This document shows, in pieces, positions 1-9,112 of a stretch of DNA of 64,000 nucleotides; within the stretch, counting starts at the first letter, position 1; the number at the start of each line of letters is the position of its first letter. The DNA is taken from contig NZ_JAALBX010000005.1 in the NCBI RefSeq assembly GCF_011077955.1, forward strand, positions 186,001 through 250,000. Direction: 5' to 3'. Both the position numbers and the translations under genes were made by a program. This DNA is from Citrobacter freundii (GTDB taxonomy: Bacteria > Pseudomonadota > Gammaproteobacteria > Enterobacterales > Enterobacteriaceae). The notes under the pieces are model-generated. The model did no database searches, was not told the DNA's origin, and was given only the letters and a program-made list of their open reading frames with translations.

Positions 1-22
1 ATAGTAATAATCCGGTCAAAGG

Positions 23-46
23 CGCTCCCCAGCAGTGCGGGGAGCG
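23..46 (-). terminator. Hairpin after endA
   Basis: Perfect 8-bp stem (CGCTCCCC / GGGGAGCG) with an 8-base loop, 27 bases past the endA stop. The U-tract is weak on both strands, so it may act as a 3' stabilising hairpin rather than a strong terminator. Confidence 0.5.
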
Positions 47-73
47 GTAATTTTCAATGCCCGGTAGTGTAGG

Positions 74-781
74 TTAGCTCTTTTGGGCCTGGCAAGCCTG
101 CTGAACATAAGGGTTGTGATTGCCTTGTATATTGGCGATACGCTTGTCACGTTCACATTCCCAGGCACTCACCGGGTAAAGCTTATTCCATGCGTCAAAT
201 AACTGCGTCTGCTGACGGGAAAGCGTAAGAGAATATTTGTCGCGCATATAGAAATAGGTGCGGGCGATAGCGCCGCGCGCCCTGGCTGGCGGTTCGGCGA
301 GTTTTTCTTTGAAATCAATTTTCATGGCGCACTGCCCATACTGCCCTTCGCCGCCGTTCCACTGGCTGTACATAAAGTTGCCCCGGTCGCCGTTCACTTC
401 ACCCACGGCGGGCTGCAGGTTATGCATATCGCTTTCCATCGCGCGATAAACGGGATCTTTGGCGCAGTTTTTCCGTCCGCCGTCCTGCCAGCACTGGCGC
501 TGATGACCAAATTGCCAGGCGGGCACCACATGTTCCCATTCAATACGTGACGCGCGGTTTTCGTTTTTACGAACTTTATAACCACAAGATTCCAAATCCG
601 GGATCCCTTTCTTTCCCTGCCAGGTGATTTTGCAGCCGCAATAGAAATCACCGGGTGCGTCAGCGTGGACTTTCACGCCTGCGGCCTTGGCCTGAGAAAA
701 GTTTTGAATGCCGGCGCTAAAGGCGCTCCATGAAAAAGCCGCTGCAAATCCTGCAACCGCAAGAATGATTTTGCGAGACAT
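74..781 (-). CDS. endA: Endonuclease I, periplasmic DNase
   Basis: Encodes a 235-residue non-specific double-strand endonuclease of the periplasm. The start at 781 (MSRK) gives a normal signal peptide of about 22 residues; the longer in-frame extension upstream lacks signal-peptide character. The motif [13 protein letters not shown] (about residues 81-93) is the His-Me-finger core of the family, with His84 the likely general base. Length and sequence closely follow E. coli EndA, and the paired cysteines fit an oxidised periplasmic fold. sprT and galP lie upstream on the same strand, as in E. coli. The identification is secure. Confidence 0.96.
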   Translation of the reverse strand: MSRKIILAVAGFAAAFSWSAFSAGIQNFSQAKAAGVKVHADAPGDFYCGCKITWQGKKGIPDLESCGYKVRKNENRASRIEWEHVVPAWQFGHQRQCWQDGGRKNCAKDPVYRAMESDMHNLQPAVGEVNGDRGNFMYSQWNGGEGQYGQCAMKIDFKEKLAEPPARARGAIARTYFYMRDKYSLTLSRQQTQLFDAWNKLYPVSAWECERDKRIANIQGNHNPYVQQACQAQKS

Positions 782-877
782 CTCGAACTCCATAGCAAAA
801 TGAGTCCGCACCGTAACGAACGGCGGCAGGAGATGCAATCAGTCAGATCAGAAAATTTCCAGATAAAGCGCTTAAAA

Positions 878-1387
878 TTAATCGGTTGCCGGTTCGGGTT
901 TGAGTGTCTCGCCGCAGTGGACGCAACGGTACTGGGTTTCGCCACGCAGCACTCGGTTATGGCGGCGCACGGTGAGTTGATGGCGCTGACAACCACAACG
1001 GTAGGGGAAGGTGCTTCTTACCAGCGAATCCAGCGCAAATTGATGGGTTCGTCTGGCAGGGATGCCCAGAACGCTTTCCATCATCCATTTCCACTCTTTT
1101 CCATGAGGCGCGACGCGGCCAAAGTGTTTCCAGACCAGCAAATGCGCCAGTTCATGGGGGACCACTTCGTCAGTAAACGCCTGCACGTTTTCCTGAAGCA
1201 ACGTGGGATTGAGGCGGATTTCGTAACGCTCAAGCCAGGCGGTGCCCGCCGCCGTGCCGCGCTGTTGGTAAACCAGTTTCGGCTCAGGATAGTCACGGTC
1301 AAGATGCTGGTTTGCGCGCGCTAAATGCTCGCGCAGGCTGCGCATCACGGCTTGTTGAATGGCGATGGGAAGACGAGGGGTTTTCAT
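878..1387 (-). CDS. sprT: SprT family zinc metalloprotein
   Basis: A 169-residue SprT-family protein. The zinc-protease signature HELAH is at residues 78-82, and a C-terminal zinc ribbon is suggested by the cysteine pairs in YRCGC and YRCVHCG. The family resembles the protease domain of eukaryotic Spartan, but the bacterial substrate is not established, so proteolytic function is inferred from the motif. It lies between galP and endA on the same strand, with about 97 bases before endA. Confidence 0.93.
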   Translation of the reverse strand: MKTPRLPIAIQQAVMRSLREHLARANQHLDRDYPEPKLVYQQRGTAAGTAWLERYEIRLNPTLLQENVQAFTDEVVPHELAHLLVWKHFGRVAPHGKEWKWMMESVLGIPARRTHQFALDSLVRSTFPYRCGCQRHQLTVRRHNRVLRGETQYRCVHCGETLKPEPATD

Positions 1388-1432
1388 AACGGCAAAGCAT
1401 AGAGCGAAGGAGGGGCATGCTGCAACAGAAAG

Positions 1433-1455
1433 ACGCCCTCCGGGAAAGAGGGCGT
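1433..1455 (-). terminator. galP rho-independent terminator
   Basis: ACGCCCTC / GAGGGCGT stem with a 7-base loop, directly after the galP stop; read on the minus strand it is followed by a short pyrimidine-rich tract (CTTTCT). Confidence 0.7.
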
Positions 1456-1462
1456 ATCGTGA

Positions 1463-2845
1463 TTAGTCGTGCGAGCCGATTTCGCGCAGGCGACGGCCTT
1501 TCATCAGGTTACGTTCGATGTGCTCAAGAGAGATATGTTTCGTCTCGGGCACCAGCCACAGGGTCAGCACGATAAAGAACAGGTTCAGCCCGCCATACAC
1601 CCAGAAAGTATTGGCGTTACCCAGCGTGTTCAGCATCGTCAGGAAAGTTGCGCCAACAATCATATTGGCAATCCAGTTTGTGGCGGTGGAGCAGGTAATA
1701 CCGAAGTCGCGCCCTTTCAGCGGCTGGATTTCTGAGCACAGCACCCAGATCAGCGGGCCGGCGCTCATCGCAAAGCCGACGATAAACATCAACAGCATGG
1801 CTACGGCGAAATACTGGCCTGCCGCTGTTTCAATGCCGATATGCATCAGGTAGCCCAAAATACCCATACCGGACGCCATGACCAAAAAGCCCAGCACCAG
1901 CGTTGGCTTACGGCCCCAACGGTCAACCAGACCGATGGCGATAAAGGTTGCCAGCACGTTTGTCAGACCGACGATTACCGTACCCCACATCTGCTCTTTA
2001 GTATTGGCATAGCCCGCCAGCTCAAAGATTTTCGGCGCGTAATACATGATGACGTTCATGCCGGTGAATTGTTGCATTACCTGGAGCAGAACGCCCAGGA
2101 ACACTGCGCGCCGAAAGTTGCTGTTGTCTTTAAACAGCGCCCAACCGCTTTGTTTTACCTGTAGGCTTTCACGGATTTCATCCAGTTCGCGTTTTGCCTC
2201 GGCGCTGGAATCACGAAGGCGCAGTAATACCCGCTCGGCGTCATGAAAGCGACGTTTTGCGGCAAACCAGCGCGGGCTATCCGGCAGGAAGAATACCCCA
2301 ATCAGCAGCAGCGCAGCCGGAAGGGTGATGATGCCAAGCATCCAGCGCCAGGCTCCCGCATCGCTAAACGCTGTATCGGAAAGGTAGGCCGCCAGGATAC
2401 CGATGGTTATCATCAACTGATACATAGAAATCATACTGCCACGGATTTTTTCCGGGGCGATTTCAGAAAGATAGAGTGGCGCGGTATAGGAGGCGATACC
2501 CACTGCCAGACCAAGCAGGATGCGGGAAAGGATAAGTATTTCGACATTCGGCGCAGCGGCGGAACAAAGCGACCCAACCACAAACAGCACCGAGCCAATC
2601 ATCAGGCTTTTTTTACGCCCGAGAGACGATGAAAGCCAGCCGCTACCCACTGCCCCAACGGCGGCACCGAACATCATTGAACTTACTACCCATTCTTGCT
2701 GCTGTGAGGTTATCTGAAAGTCGTCGGTGATAAACGGCAATGCACCCGCGATAACGCCGATATCAAGACCAAATAACAGTCCTGCCAGTGCAGCGAGAAA
2801 GCAGACAAAAAATGTCATGCGCTTATTTTTCTTATTGTCAGGCAT
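1463..2845 (-). CDS. galP: Galactose:proton symporter GalP
   Basis: Encodes a 460-residue major-facilitator sugar porter that imports galactose and glucose with protons. Twelve hydrophobic segments are visible, with the sugar-porter motifs GRKKS after TM2, PESPR-like PDSPRW after TM6, QQFTGMN in TM7, DRWGRKP, and PETK near the C-terminus. The start at 2845 (MPDN) is chosen because GGGAGG at 2851-2856 lies 5 bases upstream; an adjacent Met at 2848 leaves only 2 bases, and the longer in-frame extension is not homologous to GalP. A GalR/GalS-like operator lies about 80 bases upstream. Sequence is near-identical to E. coli GalP. Confidence 0.97.
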   Translation of the reverse strand: MPDNKKNKRMTFFVCFLAALAGLLFGLDIGVIAGALPFITDDFQITSQQQEWVVSSMMFGAAVGAVGSGWLSSSLGRKKSLMIGSVLFVVGSLCSAAAPNVEILILSRILLGLAVGIASYTAPLYLSEIAPEKIRGSMISMYQLMITIGILAAYLSDTAFSDAGAWRWMLGIITLPAALLLIGVFFLPDSPRWFAAKRRFHDAERVLLRLRDSSAEAKRELDEIRESLQVKQSGWALFKDNSNFRRAVFLGVLLQVMQQFTGMNVIMYYAPKIFELAGYANTKEQMWGTVIVGLTNVLATFIAIGLVDRWGRKPTLVLGFLVMASGMGILGYLMHIGIETAAGQYFAVAMLLMFIVGFAMSAGPLIWVLCSEIQPLKGRDFGITCSTATNWIANMIVGATFLTMLNTLGNANTFWVYGGLNLFFIVLTLWLVPETKHISLEHIERNLMKGRRLREIGSHD

Positions 2846-2925
2846 CATGCCCTCCCAGTGAATAATTTGATCACTGCCAAAGGTAGGCGCTGAAAGTGTA
2901 AAGATATGTGGGAAAAATCGTAATT

Positions 2926-2941
2926 GTGTAATCGTTTCCAT
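2926..2941. promoter_or_regulatory. GalR/GalS-type operator upstream of galP
   Basis: The 16-mer GTGTAATCGTTTCCAT closely matches the gal regulon operator (GTGTAA..CG.TT..AC), with the central CG dyad intact. It lies 81 bases upstream of the galP start, where repression by GalR/GalS is expected. Identified by motif only. Confidence 0.75.
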
Positions 2942-3075
2942 TTAGATGATGTTAATGGAACGCTGTTTATGCGCTGAAAAATCAGAATTTAACATGACGG
3001 GTTTTCTGGGGTTAGGACAAGCGACAGGTTACGATCAGGCGCTGGCGGCAGGAGCTGCCCGTACAAGGAGGTGGT

Positions 3076-3522
3076 ATGGATACATTGATGCAAAATAAGT
3101 GGAGTTCGGTTGGAATTCTTTTTGGAGCGGTTGCCTTGATGGTGGGTCTTTTACATGTCTCACTGGGGCCTTTCACCGCCCCCACGCTCACGTTGGAACG
3201 TGCCGTCGCAAGGGATGTCGCGTCAGTTAAAAGAGGCATCATTGCTGGTCTGACAGGCCATGAAAACCCGGTGCCAGCAGAACCTAAACCCGTCAACGTT
3301 GATAAAGTGCTGGATAATGTTGGGATAGGATTGGGGGTTGTTGCGCTGGTATGTGCTTTTATTGGCGGGATGCGTCATGAAACCCGCTGGGGCGTAAAGG
3401 GGGCATTCATTCTTGGTGGGGTGAGCCTTGTCTTTTACCTCTTGCTTTTCTCTCTCGCGATCATCTCCGGCATTTTGATATTGATGGCCTTTATATCCTG
3501 GCTGACGTCCGGTGGCGGTTAA
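3076..3522 (+). CDS. Small inner-membrane protein (YidI-like?)
   Basis: A 148-residue protein with one hydrophobic segment near residues 10-30, a polar middle (about residues 35-75), and hydrophobic segments near 80-95 and 105-140, suggesting three or four membrane spans. A strong AAGGAG ribosome-binding site at 3065-3070 sits 5 bases before the ATG at 3076, so expression is likely; a second ATG at 3088 is the alternative start. The N-terminal pattern (NKWSSVGILFGAVAL followed by a GPF motif) recalls E. coli YidI, but this is from memory and is tentative. K-12 has no gene at this spot between galP and metK. Function unknown. Confidence 0.8.
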   Translation: MDTLMQNKWSSVGILFGAVALMVGLLHVSLGPFTAPTLTLERAVARDVASVKRGIIAGLTGHENPVPAEPKPVNVDKVLDNVGIGLGVVALVCAFIGGMRHETRWGVKGAFILGGVSLVFYLLLFSLAIISGILILMAFISWLTSGGG

Positions 3523-3574
3523 TGCCCACTGAATAGCTTCACCGCGTTTCCTCGCGATTTACCGCTTGTTTCGC

Positions 3575-3610
3575 AAAAAAAATCCGGAAACGCTGAACGT
3601 TCCCGGATTT
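3575..3610 (-). terminator. metK rho-independent terminator
   Basis: On the minus strand AAATCCGG pairs with CCGGATTT, with inner AACG/CGTT pairing and an 8-base U-tract (poly-A at 3575-3582 on the plus strand). It lies about 65 bases past the metK stop. Confidence 0.85.
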
Positions 3611-3674
3611 GTGAGAGGGCGGCTGTTTCCCGCTGAACGGTACTGATAACCGCCTTTTACCATTAAGGCTGGGT

Positions 3675-4829
3675 TTATTTCAGCCCCGCCGCTTCACGCA
3701 ACTGCGCGGCTTTGTCGGTTTTTTCCCACGGGAAATGCTCGCGACCAAAGTGGCCGTATGCTGCGGTTTCTTTGTAGATCGGGTGCAGCAGATCCAGCAT
3801 CTGAATCAGACCGTACGGACGCAGGTCAAAGAATTCGCGAACCAGCAGGGTGAGTTGCTCGCTCGGGATTTTCTCGGTACCAAACGTTTCCACCATAATG
3901 GACGTCGGCTCGGCAACGCCAATCGCGTAAGAAACCTGAATTTCACAACGATCGGCAAGACCAGCGGCAACGATGTTTTTGGCAACGTAACGCGCTGCGT
4001 AGGCTGCGGAACGGTCAACTTTAGACGGATCCTTACCAGAGAACGCGCCACCGCCGTGACGAGCCATACCGCCGTAGGTATCCACAATGATTTTACGGCC
4101 AGTCAGGCCGCAGTCGCCCATTGGGCCGCCGATAACAAAACGCCCGGTCGGGTTGATAAAATATTTGGTGGACGCATTCAGCCATTCTGCAGGCAGCACA
4201 GGCTTGATAATCTCTTCCATCACTGCTTCATGCAGCGATTTCTGATCGATATCTTCAGCGTGCTGCGTGGACAGCACCACGGCATCAATCCCGACAATTT
4301 TATTGTTGTCGTACTGGAAGGTGACCTGGCTTTTCGCATCCGGGCGCAGCCACGGCAGGGTGCCGTTTTTACGCACTTCCGCCTGACGCTGCACTAAACG
4401 GTGCGCATACGTGACGGGGGCCGGCATCAGCACGTCGGTTTCGTTGGTGGCATAGCCAAACATCAGGCCCTGGTCACCCGCGCCTTGCTCCAGCGGATCG
4501 GTACGGTCAACACCCTGGTTGATGTCAGGAGACTGTTTACCAATCGCGCTTAATACTGCGCAAGAATTGGCATCAAAGCCCATATCAGAATGCACGTAGC
4601 CGATTTCGCGAACCGTTTTACGAGTAATTTCTTCAATATCAACCCATGCGCTGGTTGTGATTTCACCGCCAACCAAAACCATGCCTGTCTTCACATACGT
4701 TTCGCAGGCCACGCGCGCTTTCGGATCTTGTTCCAGAATCGCGTCAAGAACCGCGTCGGAGATCTGATCGGCGATTTTATCAGGATGCCCTTCTGATACA
4801 GACTCGGATGTAAAAAGGTGTTTAGCCAT
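3675..4829 (-). CDS. metK: S-adenosylmethionine synthase
   Basis: Encodes the 384-residue methionine adenosyltransferase that makes S-adenosylmethionine from ATP and methionine, a cytosolic homotetramer. Visible signatures are the N-terminal [17 protein letters not shown], the hexapeptide region [12 protein letters not shown], and the P-loop-like [16 protein letters not shown]. Length matches E. coli MetK exactly. The gene is monocistronic, with its own terminator and tandem met-box repeats about 170 bases upstream that imply MetJ repression. It is divergent from the speA leader. Confidence 0.98.
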   Translation of the reverse strand: MAKHLFTSESVSEGHPDKIADQISDAVLDAILEQDPKARVACETYVKTGMVLVGGEITTSAWVDIEEITRKTVREIGYVHSDMGFDANSCAVLSAIGKQSPDINQGVDRTDPLEQGAGDQGLMFGYATNETDVLMPAPVTYAHRLVQRQAEVRKNGTLPWLRPDAKSQVTFQYDNNKIVGIDAVVLSTQHAEDIDQKSLHEAVMEEIIKPVLPAEWLNASTKYFINPTGRFVIGGPMGDCGLTGRKIIVDTYGGMARHGGGAFSGKDPSKVDRSAAYAARYVAKNIVAAGLADRCEIQVSYAIGVAEPTSIMVETFGTEKIPSEQLTLLVREFFDLRPYGLIQMLDLLHPIYKETAAYGHFGREHFPWEKTDKAAQLREAAGLK

Positions 4830-4996
4830 ATTCTTTTAAACTCGGTAAAATTCTGTTGTCTCAACGTATTGTATTTAAAGCACTTACCTGTCTTTCGGAA
4901 GTGGCTTGCAGGCAATACAGGCGATGAGTGTTAATCCTCTTTTCTGAAACCGAGCGACGCTGTGTGGCAACGTATCCAGATACTCAGCAGGTATAT

Positions 4997-5020
4997 AGAT
5001 GGATTAACATCTGGATGGCT
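4997..5020 (-). promoter_or_regulatory. Tandem met boxes (MetJ operator) of metK
   Basis: Read on the metK strand, three consecutive 8-mers AGCCATCC, AGATGTTA and ATCCATCT each match the met-box consensus AGACGTCT at 5 of 8 positions; a weaker fourth (ATATACCT, 4989-4996) may extend the array. Tandem imperfect boxes are the normal MetJ operator form. Confidence 0.7.
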
Positions 5021-5486
5021 ATTCTAGGTCATTTATTCATCCCTTTTCCAGTGATTTTTCGGTCCTGGTCATCAGATAAAAGAAGAACAATCGGCAATAA
5101 TTCCTGACATCAGCGTCAAACCCGATAATTTTATTTTGCATTTACCCCCTGTTGTCGGTATAAAACGGCGCGCGCGGCTTCCCCAATGTGTTGTACGGTG
5201 GGTGAAAAAAAGCGCACGACAATTGTTCGTGTCGCCACTTCCAGCCGGGTTGAGCATTTACCATTAGCTTTGCTTGTCGCTTGCCCACTAAAGGCTGGCG
5301 TGGAGGTGATACGAAATAATGAATCGGAGTAATCTGCAGAACCTGTCACACCGCTCTGGTGTACTGTTGTCCCTCTCAAGCTGCATCCCTTTTTTACAAA
5401 CCTGCCGATGTTATACCCATCTCGGCGCTTCTCAGGATTCCCGGGCCGGTTAAGGCTTGCGATAACTGAACAAGGGCGCTCTTGCT

Positions 5487-5502
5487 AAGCAAGGGTTTTC
5501 TC
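5487..5502. promoter_or_regulatory. Possible PurR operator in the speA leader
   Basis: AAGCAAGGGTTTTCTC matches about 10 of 12 informative positions of the PurR consensus (A.GCAA.CG.TT.C.T). E. coli speA is a reported PurR target. Motif only. Confidence 0.4.
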
Positions 5503-5560
5503 GTGGTTTCGCCGAACCTGTCATCCAGCGTTCGGATACGTGTTTTACAATGATATGAAT

Positions 5561-5722
5561 ATGAAACCGGTCGCACAGCGGGGCGGTCAGCGTACTATGC
5601 TGACATGTCCGGTTGTTTATGGGTTGTTATCGCATTTTAACACTGCGATAGTAGTCAACTGCGCTATGCCCGAAGGTATCGGGTATACACTTTCAACAGA
5701 GTTTGAGGTTCGCTATGTCTGA
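5561..5722 (+). CDS. yqgB: YqgB-like small leader peptide overlapping speA
   Basis: A 53-residue frame whose first 35 or so residues match E. coli YqgB (MKPVAQ..., then [15 protein letters not shown] against YGLLSQFQAAIVVNC in K-12). The K-12 protein ends shortly after the shared NC; here the frame continues about 17 residues and stops with TGA at 5720-5722, overlapping the speA ATG (5715-5717) by 8 bases. The speA ribosome-binding site lies inside this frame, so translational coupling is possible. Other starts in frame are ATG 5555 and GTG 5540; none has a strong ribosome-binding site. YqgB has been linked to acid stress; its mechanism is not clear. Confidence 0.72.
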   Translation: MKPVAQRGGQRTMLTCPVVYGLLSHFNTAIVVNCAMPEGIGYTLSTEFEVRYV

Positions 5723-7691
5723 CGACATGTCTTCTTTTTCGCCTTCGTCAGCAGGCGAACAGGGTGTACTACGTTCCATGCAGGAGGTTGCAATGAGTTC
5801 TCAGGAAGCCAGCAAGATGCTGCGCACCTACAACATTGCCTGGTGGGGCAATAACTACTACGACGTCAACGAACTGGGCCATATCACCGTCTGCCCGGAT
5901 CCTGACGTCCCGCAAGCGCGCGTCGATCTTGCAAGCCTTGTGAAAGCGCGTGAAGCGCAGGGGCAGCGTCTGCCCGCACTGTTCTGCTTCCCACAGATTC
6001 TGCAACACCGTTTACGCTCTATCAACGCGGCGTTTAAGCGTGCGCGTGAATCCTATGGTTATAACGGTGATTACTTCCTGGTTTACCCGATCAAGGTTAA
6101 TCAGCACCGCCGCGTGATCGAATCTCTCATCCATTCCGGCGAACCGCTGGGCCTGGAGGCGGGTTCTAAAGCTGAGCTGATGGCCGTCCTGGCGCATGCT
6201 GGCATGACCCGCTCCGTGATCGTCTGTAATGGTTACAAAGACCGTGAATACATTCGGCTGGCGCTGATTGGCGAGAAGATGGGCCATAAAGTCTATCTGG
6301 TTATCGAGAAGATGACCGAAATCGCCATCGTGCTGGAAGAGGCCGAGCGTCTGAACGTTGTGCCGCGCCTGGGCGTGCGTGCGCGTCTGGCCTCGCAAGG
6401 TTCCGGCAAATGGCAGTCGTCAGGCGGTGAAAAATCCAAGTTCGGCCTGGCGGCAAACCAGGTTCTGCAACTGGTCGAAATGTTGCGCGAGCGCGGTCGT
6501 CTGGACAGCATTCAACTGCTGCACTTCCACCTTGGCTCGCAGATGGCGAACATTCGCGATATCGCGACTGGCGTGCGTGAGTCTGCGCGTTTCTACGTTG
6601 AACTGCACAAGTTAGGCGTGAATATTCAGTGCTTCGACGTAGGTGGCGGTCTGGGTGTCGATTATGAAGGGACCCGCTCGCAGTCTGACTGCTCCGTTAA
6701 CTACGGCCTGAACGAATACGCCAACAACATTATCTGGGCGATTGGTGATGCCTGTGAAGAGCATGGTTTACCGCATCCCACAGTGATAACCGAATCCGGT
6801 CGTGCCGTGACGGCGCACCACACCGTGCTGGTGTCGAATATTATTGGGGTTGAGCGTAGCGAAATTTCCGAAGCCACGCCGCCACACGATGATGCGCCAC
6901 GTTCCCTGCAAAATATGTGGGAAACCTGGCAGGAGATGCACGAGCCAGGCACGCGCCGCTCCCTGCGCGAATGGCTGCACGACAGCCAGATGGATCTTCA
7001 TGATATTCATGTCGGTTATTCTTCCGGTTCGTTCAGCCTTCAGGAACGTGCATGGGCTGAACAGCTGTATCTGAATATGTGTCATGAAGTGCAGAAACAG
7101 CTCGATCCCAGCAACCGCGCGCATCGTCCCATCATCGACGAACTGCAGGAACGTATGGCGGATAAAATCTACGTCAACTTCTCGCTGTTCCAGTCCATGC
7201 CGGATGCCTGGGGCATCGATCAGCTGTTCCCGGTTCTGCCGCTGGAAGGGCTGAATCGCGCGCCGGAACGCCGTGCGGTACTGCTGGATATCACTTGTGA
7301 TTCCGACGGCGCTATCGATCACTACGTCGACGGTGACGGTATCGCGACTACCATGCCGATGCCGGAATACGATCCAGAGAACCCGCCAATGCTGGGCTTC
7401 TTTATGGTTGGCGCGTATCAGGAAATCCTTGGCAACATGCATAACCTGTTTGGCGATACCGAAGCGGTTGACGTGTTTGTATTCCCTGACGGTAGCGTGG
7501 AAGTTGAGCTCTCTGATGAGGGCGATACGGTGGCGGATATGCTGGAGTACGTGCAGCTGGATCCGAAAAAACTGCTGACCCAGTTCCGCGATCAGGTGAA
7601 AAACACCGATCTGGATGGCGCGCTGCAACAGCAGTTCCTGGAAGAATTTGAAGCCGGTCTTTACGGGTACACCTACCTGGAAGACGAGTAA
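5715..7691 (+). CDS. speA: Biosynthetic arginine decarboxylase
   Basis: A 658-residue fold-III PLP enzyme that converts arginine to agmatine, the first step of the agmatine route to putrescine. The PLP lysine is K127 in YPIKVNQ, the glycine-rich phosphate site is [10 protein letters not shown], and the C-terminal active-site stretch [15 protein letters not shown] carries the expected Cys. ATG 5715 gives the E. coli N-terminus (MSDDM) with GAGG 6 bases upstream; the in-frame TTG at 5703 is rejected. Length equals E. coli SpeA. It overlaps yqgB and is followed by a hairpin terminator and speB. Confidence 0.98.
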   Translation: MSDDMSSFSPSSAGEQGVLRSMQEVAMSSQEASKMLRTYNIAWWGNNYYDVNELGHITVCPDPDVPQARVDLASLVKAREAQGQRLPALFCFPQILQHRLRSINAAFKRARESYGYNGDYFLVYPIKVNQHRRVIESLIHSGEPLGLEAGSKAELMAVLAHAGMTRSVIVCNGYKDREYIRLALIGEKMGHKVYLVIEKMTEIAIVLEEAERLNVVPRLGVRARLASQGSGKWQSSGGEKSKFGLAANQVLQLVEMLRERGRLDSIQLLHFHLGSQMANIRDIATGVRESARFYVELHKLGVNIQCFDVGGGLGVDYEGTRSQSDCSVNYGLNEYANNIIWAIGDACEEHGLPHPTVITESGRAVTAHHTVLVSNIIGVERSEISEATPPHDDAPRSLQNMWETWQEMHEPGTRRSLREWLHDSQMDLHDIHVGYSSGSFSLQERAWAEQLYLNMCHEVQKQLDPSNRAHRPIIDELQERMADKIYVNFSLFQSMPDAWGIDQLFPVLPLEGLNRAPERRAVLLDITCDSDGAIDHYVDGDGIATTMPMPEYDPENPPMLGFFMVGAYQEILGNMHNLFGDTEAVDVFVFPDGSVEVELSDEGDTVADMLEYVQLDPKKLLTQFRDQVKNTDLDGALQQQFLEEFEAGLYGYTYLEDE

Positions 7692-7720
7692 TTACCCGGC
7701 TGCGTCTGCCTGGCTATACT
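7692..7720 (+). promoter_or_regulatory. Sigma-70-type promoter candidate for speB
   Basis: TTACCC (7692-7697) and TATACT (7715-7720) are separated by exactly 17 bases and begin immediately after the speA stop codon. This would give speB its own start with a leader of about 140 bases. Confidence 0.6.
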
Positions 7721-7797
7721 GGTGATATGACATGCAGACGCTTGAACCCGGCTTTAAACGCGGCGATAATCCGCGCCAACAAACTGACTCTAATCAA

Positions 7798-7840
7798 TCC
7801 CTTCCTCGTCGGGCTTAACGACGCGGAGGGGATTTTTTTT
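7798..7840 (+). terminator. speA-speB intergenic terminator or attenuator
   Basis: A 14-position stem (7798-7811 with 7819-7832, one mismatch and one G-U) around a 7-base loop, followed by eight T (7833-7840). It ends 29 bases before the speB ATG and lies downstream of the candidate speB promoter, so it could act as an attenuator as well as the end of speA. Confidence 0.82.
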
Positions 7841-7869
7841 ACATCGACTTTATGAAAGAGGTCAAATCA

Positions 7870-8790
7870 ATGAGCACCTTAGGCCATCAATACGATAACT
7901 CCCTGGTATCCAACGCCTTTGGTTTTTTGCGTTTACCAATGAATTTCCAGCCCTATGACAGCGATGCTGACTGGGTTATTACAGGCGTGCCTTTTGATAT
8001 GGCAACGTCTGGCCGCGCGGGTGGTCGACACGGCCCGGCGGCAATCCGTCAGGTTTCCACCAACCTTGCCTGGGAACATAACCGTTTCCCGTGGAATTTC
8101 GACATGCGCGAGCGTCTGAATGTGGTGGACTGTGGCGATCTGGTTTACGCATTCGGCGATGCCCGTGAAATGAGCGAGAAATTACAGGCGCACGCAGAAA
8201 AACTGCTGGCAGCCGGTAAACGCATGCTCTCTTTCGGCGGCGACCATTTCGTGACCCTGCCGCTGCTGCGCGCTCATGCAAAACACTTCGGTAAAATGGC
8301 GCTCGTGCATTTTGATGCCCATACCGACACCTACGCTAATGGCTGCGAATTTGACCATGGCACCATGTTCTACACCGCGCCGAACGAAGGCCTGATCGAT
8401 CCGAACCATTCGGTACAGATCGGTATTCGTACCGAGTTCGATAAAGATAACGGCTTTACCGTTCTGGATGCGTGCCAGGTGAACGATCGTGGCGTTGATG
8501 ACATCATCGCTCAGGTGAAGCAGATCGTAGGCGATATGCCGGTTTACCTGACTTTTGATATCGACTGCCTCGATCCGGCCTTTGCGCCGGGTACGGGCAC
8601 GCCAGTGATCGGTGGGCTGACTTCCGATCGCGCCATCAAACTGGTTCGCGGTTTAAAAGATCTGAACATCGTCGGGATGGACGTGGTGGAAGTCGCGCCG
8701 GCTTATGATCAGTCTGAGATCACGGCGCTTGCCGCTGCGACCTTAGCGCTGGAGATGCTGTATATCCAGGCTGTCAAAAAAGGCGAGTAA
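7870..8790 (+). CDS. speB: Agmatinase (agmatine ureohydrolase)
   Basis: A 306-residue ureohydrolase that splits agmatine into putrescine and urea, completing the route begun by SpeA. The binuclear manganese motifs are visible: [18 protein letters not shown] and [16 protein letters not shown] 7870 gives the E. coli start (MSTLGHQ), with an AAAGAGG site 8 bases upstream; the upstream in-frame ATG at 7852 lies within 20 bases of the terminator U-tract and is rejected. Sequence is almost identical to E. coli SpeB. Confidence 0.98.
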   Translation: MSTLGHQYDNSLVSNAFGFLRLPMNFQPYDSDADWVITGVPFDMATSGRAGGRHGPAAIRQVSTNLAWEHNRFPWNFDMRERLNVVDCGDLVYAFGDAREMSEKLQAHAEKLLAAGKRMLSFGGDHFVTLPLLRAHAKHFGKMALVHFDAHTDTYANGCEFDHGTMFYTAPNEGLIDPNHSVQIGIRTEFDKDNGFTVLDACQVNDRGVDDIIAQVKQIVGDMPVYLTFDIDCLDPAFAPGTGTPVIGGLTSDRAIKLVRGLKDLNIVGMDVVEVAPAYDQSEITALAAATLALEMLYIQAVKKGE

Positions 8791-9106
8791 TCGGGTTATT
8801 TTGTTGGCCAATCTAAGCCCGGTCAGTGCTCGCCATCTCACGTACTGTTTACGCTTTGATGGTTGCGCGCTGGCCGAGTCCAAACGGCCAGCGCCCATTA
8901 CGCCAGGTTGAAAATGATAAAAAGCGCCTTGAGGCGCTTTTTTATTGCCAGTTGAAAACCACATCCTGTGGCTTAGTCCTCAATTGGCTCTGGCTTATCG
9001 TCTTTTGATTTACATCTCACAGGACTGGCAGAGCCTTCTTGTTAAGGCGTTTAGTTTCCCTTCCCGAGCGAAATTAAAGCCGCCCTCTATGAAGGCGGAT
9101 TTTTAT
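8791..9106. other. speB-loiP convergent intergenic region
   Basis: 316 bases without a gene between converging speB and loiP. It contains the speB terminator at 8921-8944 and then a diverged dispersed repeat (8943-9112) described separately. Nothing else was recognised. Confidence 0.7.
8921..8944 (+). terminator. speB rho-independent terminator
   Basis: AAAGCGCC-TTGA-GGCGCTTT with a following T-run; perfect 8-bp stem. Confidence 0.85.
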
Positions 9107-9112
9107 TTACTT
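8943..9112 (+). repeat. Dispersed intergenic repeat, copy A
   Basis: About 170 bases that align along their length with 54974-55148. Shared blocks include TTTTTATTGCC at the left end, GAAAACC, TCCTGTGG, GGCTCTG, ATCTCA, CTGGCAGAG, and a right-end hairpin (AAAGCCGCC ... GGCGGATTTT). The GGCTCTG / CAGAGCC arms can pair in both copies. It lies between the 3' ends of converging genes, just like copy B. Confidence 0.7.

Larger units (their letters stand above)
4830..5560. other. metK/speA intergenic control region
   Basis: 731 bases between metK (leftward) and yqgB-speA (rightward). It holds the metK met boxes (4997-5020) and a possible PurR site (5487-5502). The rest is the long speA leader. Several short open frames exist here on the minus strand (for example 5131-5379), but I see no homology or ribosome-binding site supporting any of them. 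Confidence 0.6.

Noticed and set aside
5131-5379. 82-codon minus-strand frame between metK and speA, considered as YqgC/YqgD
   Set aside because: I could not match it to either protein, and it lacks a ribosome-binding site; left as leader sequence.
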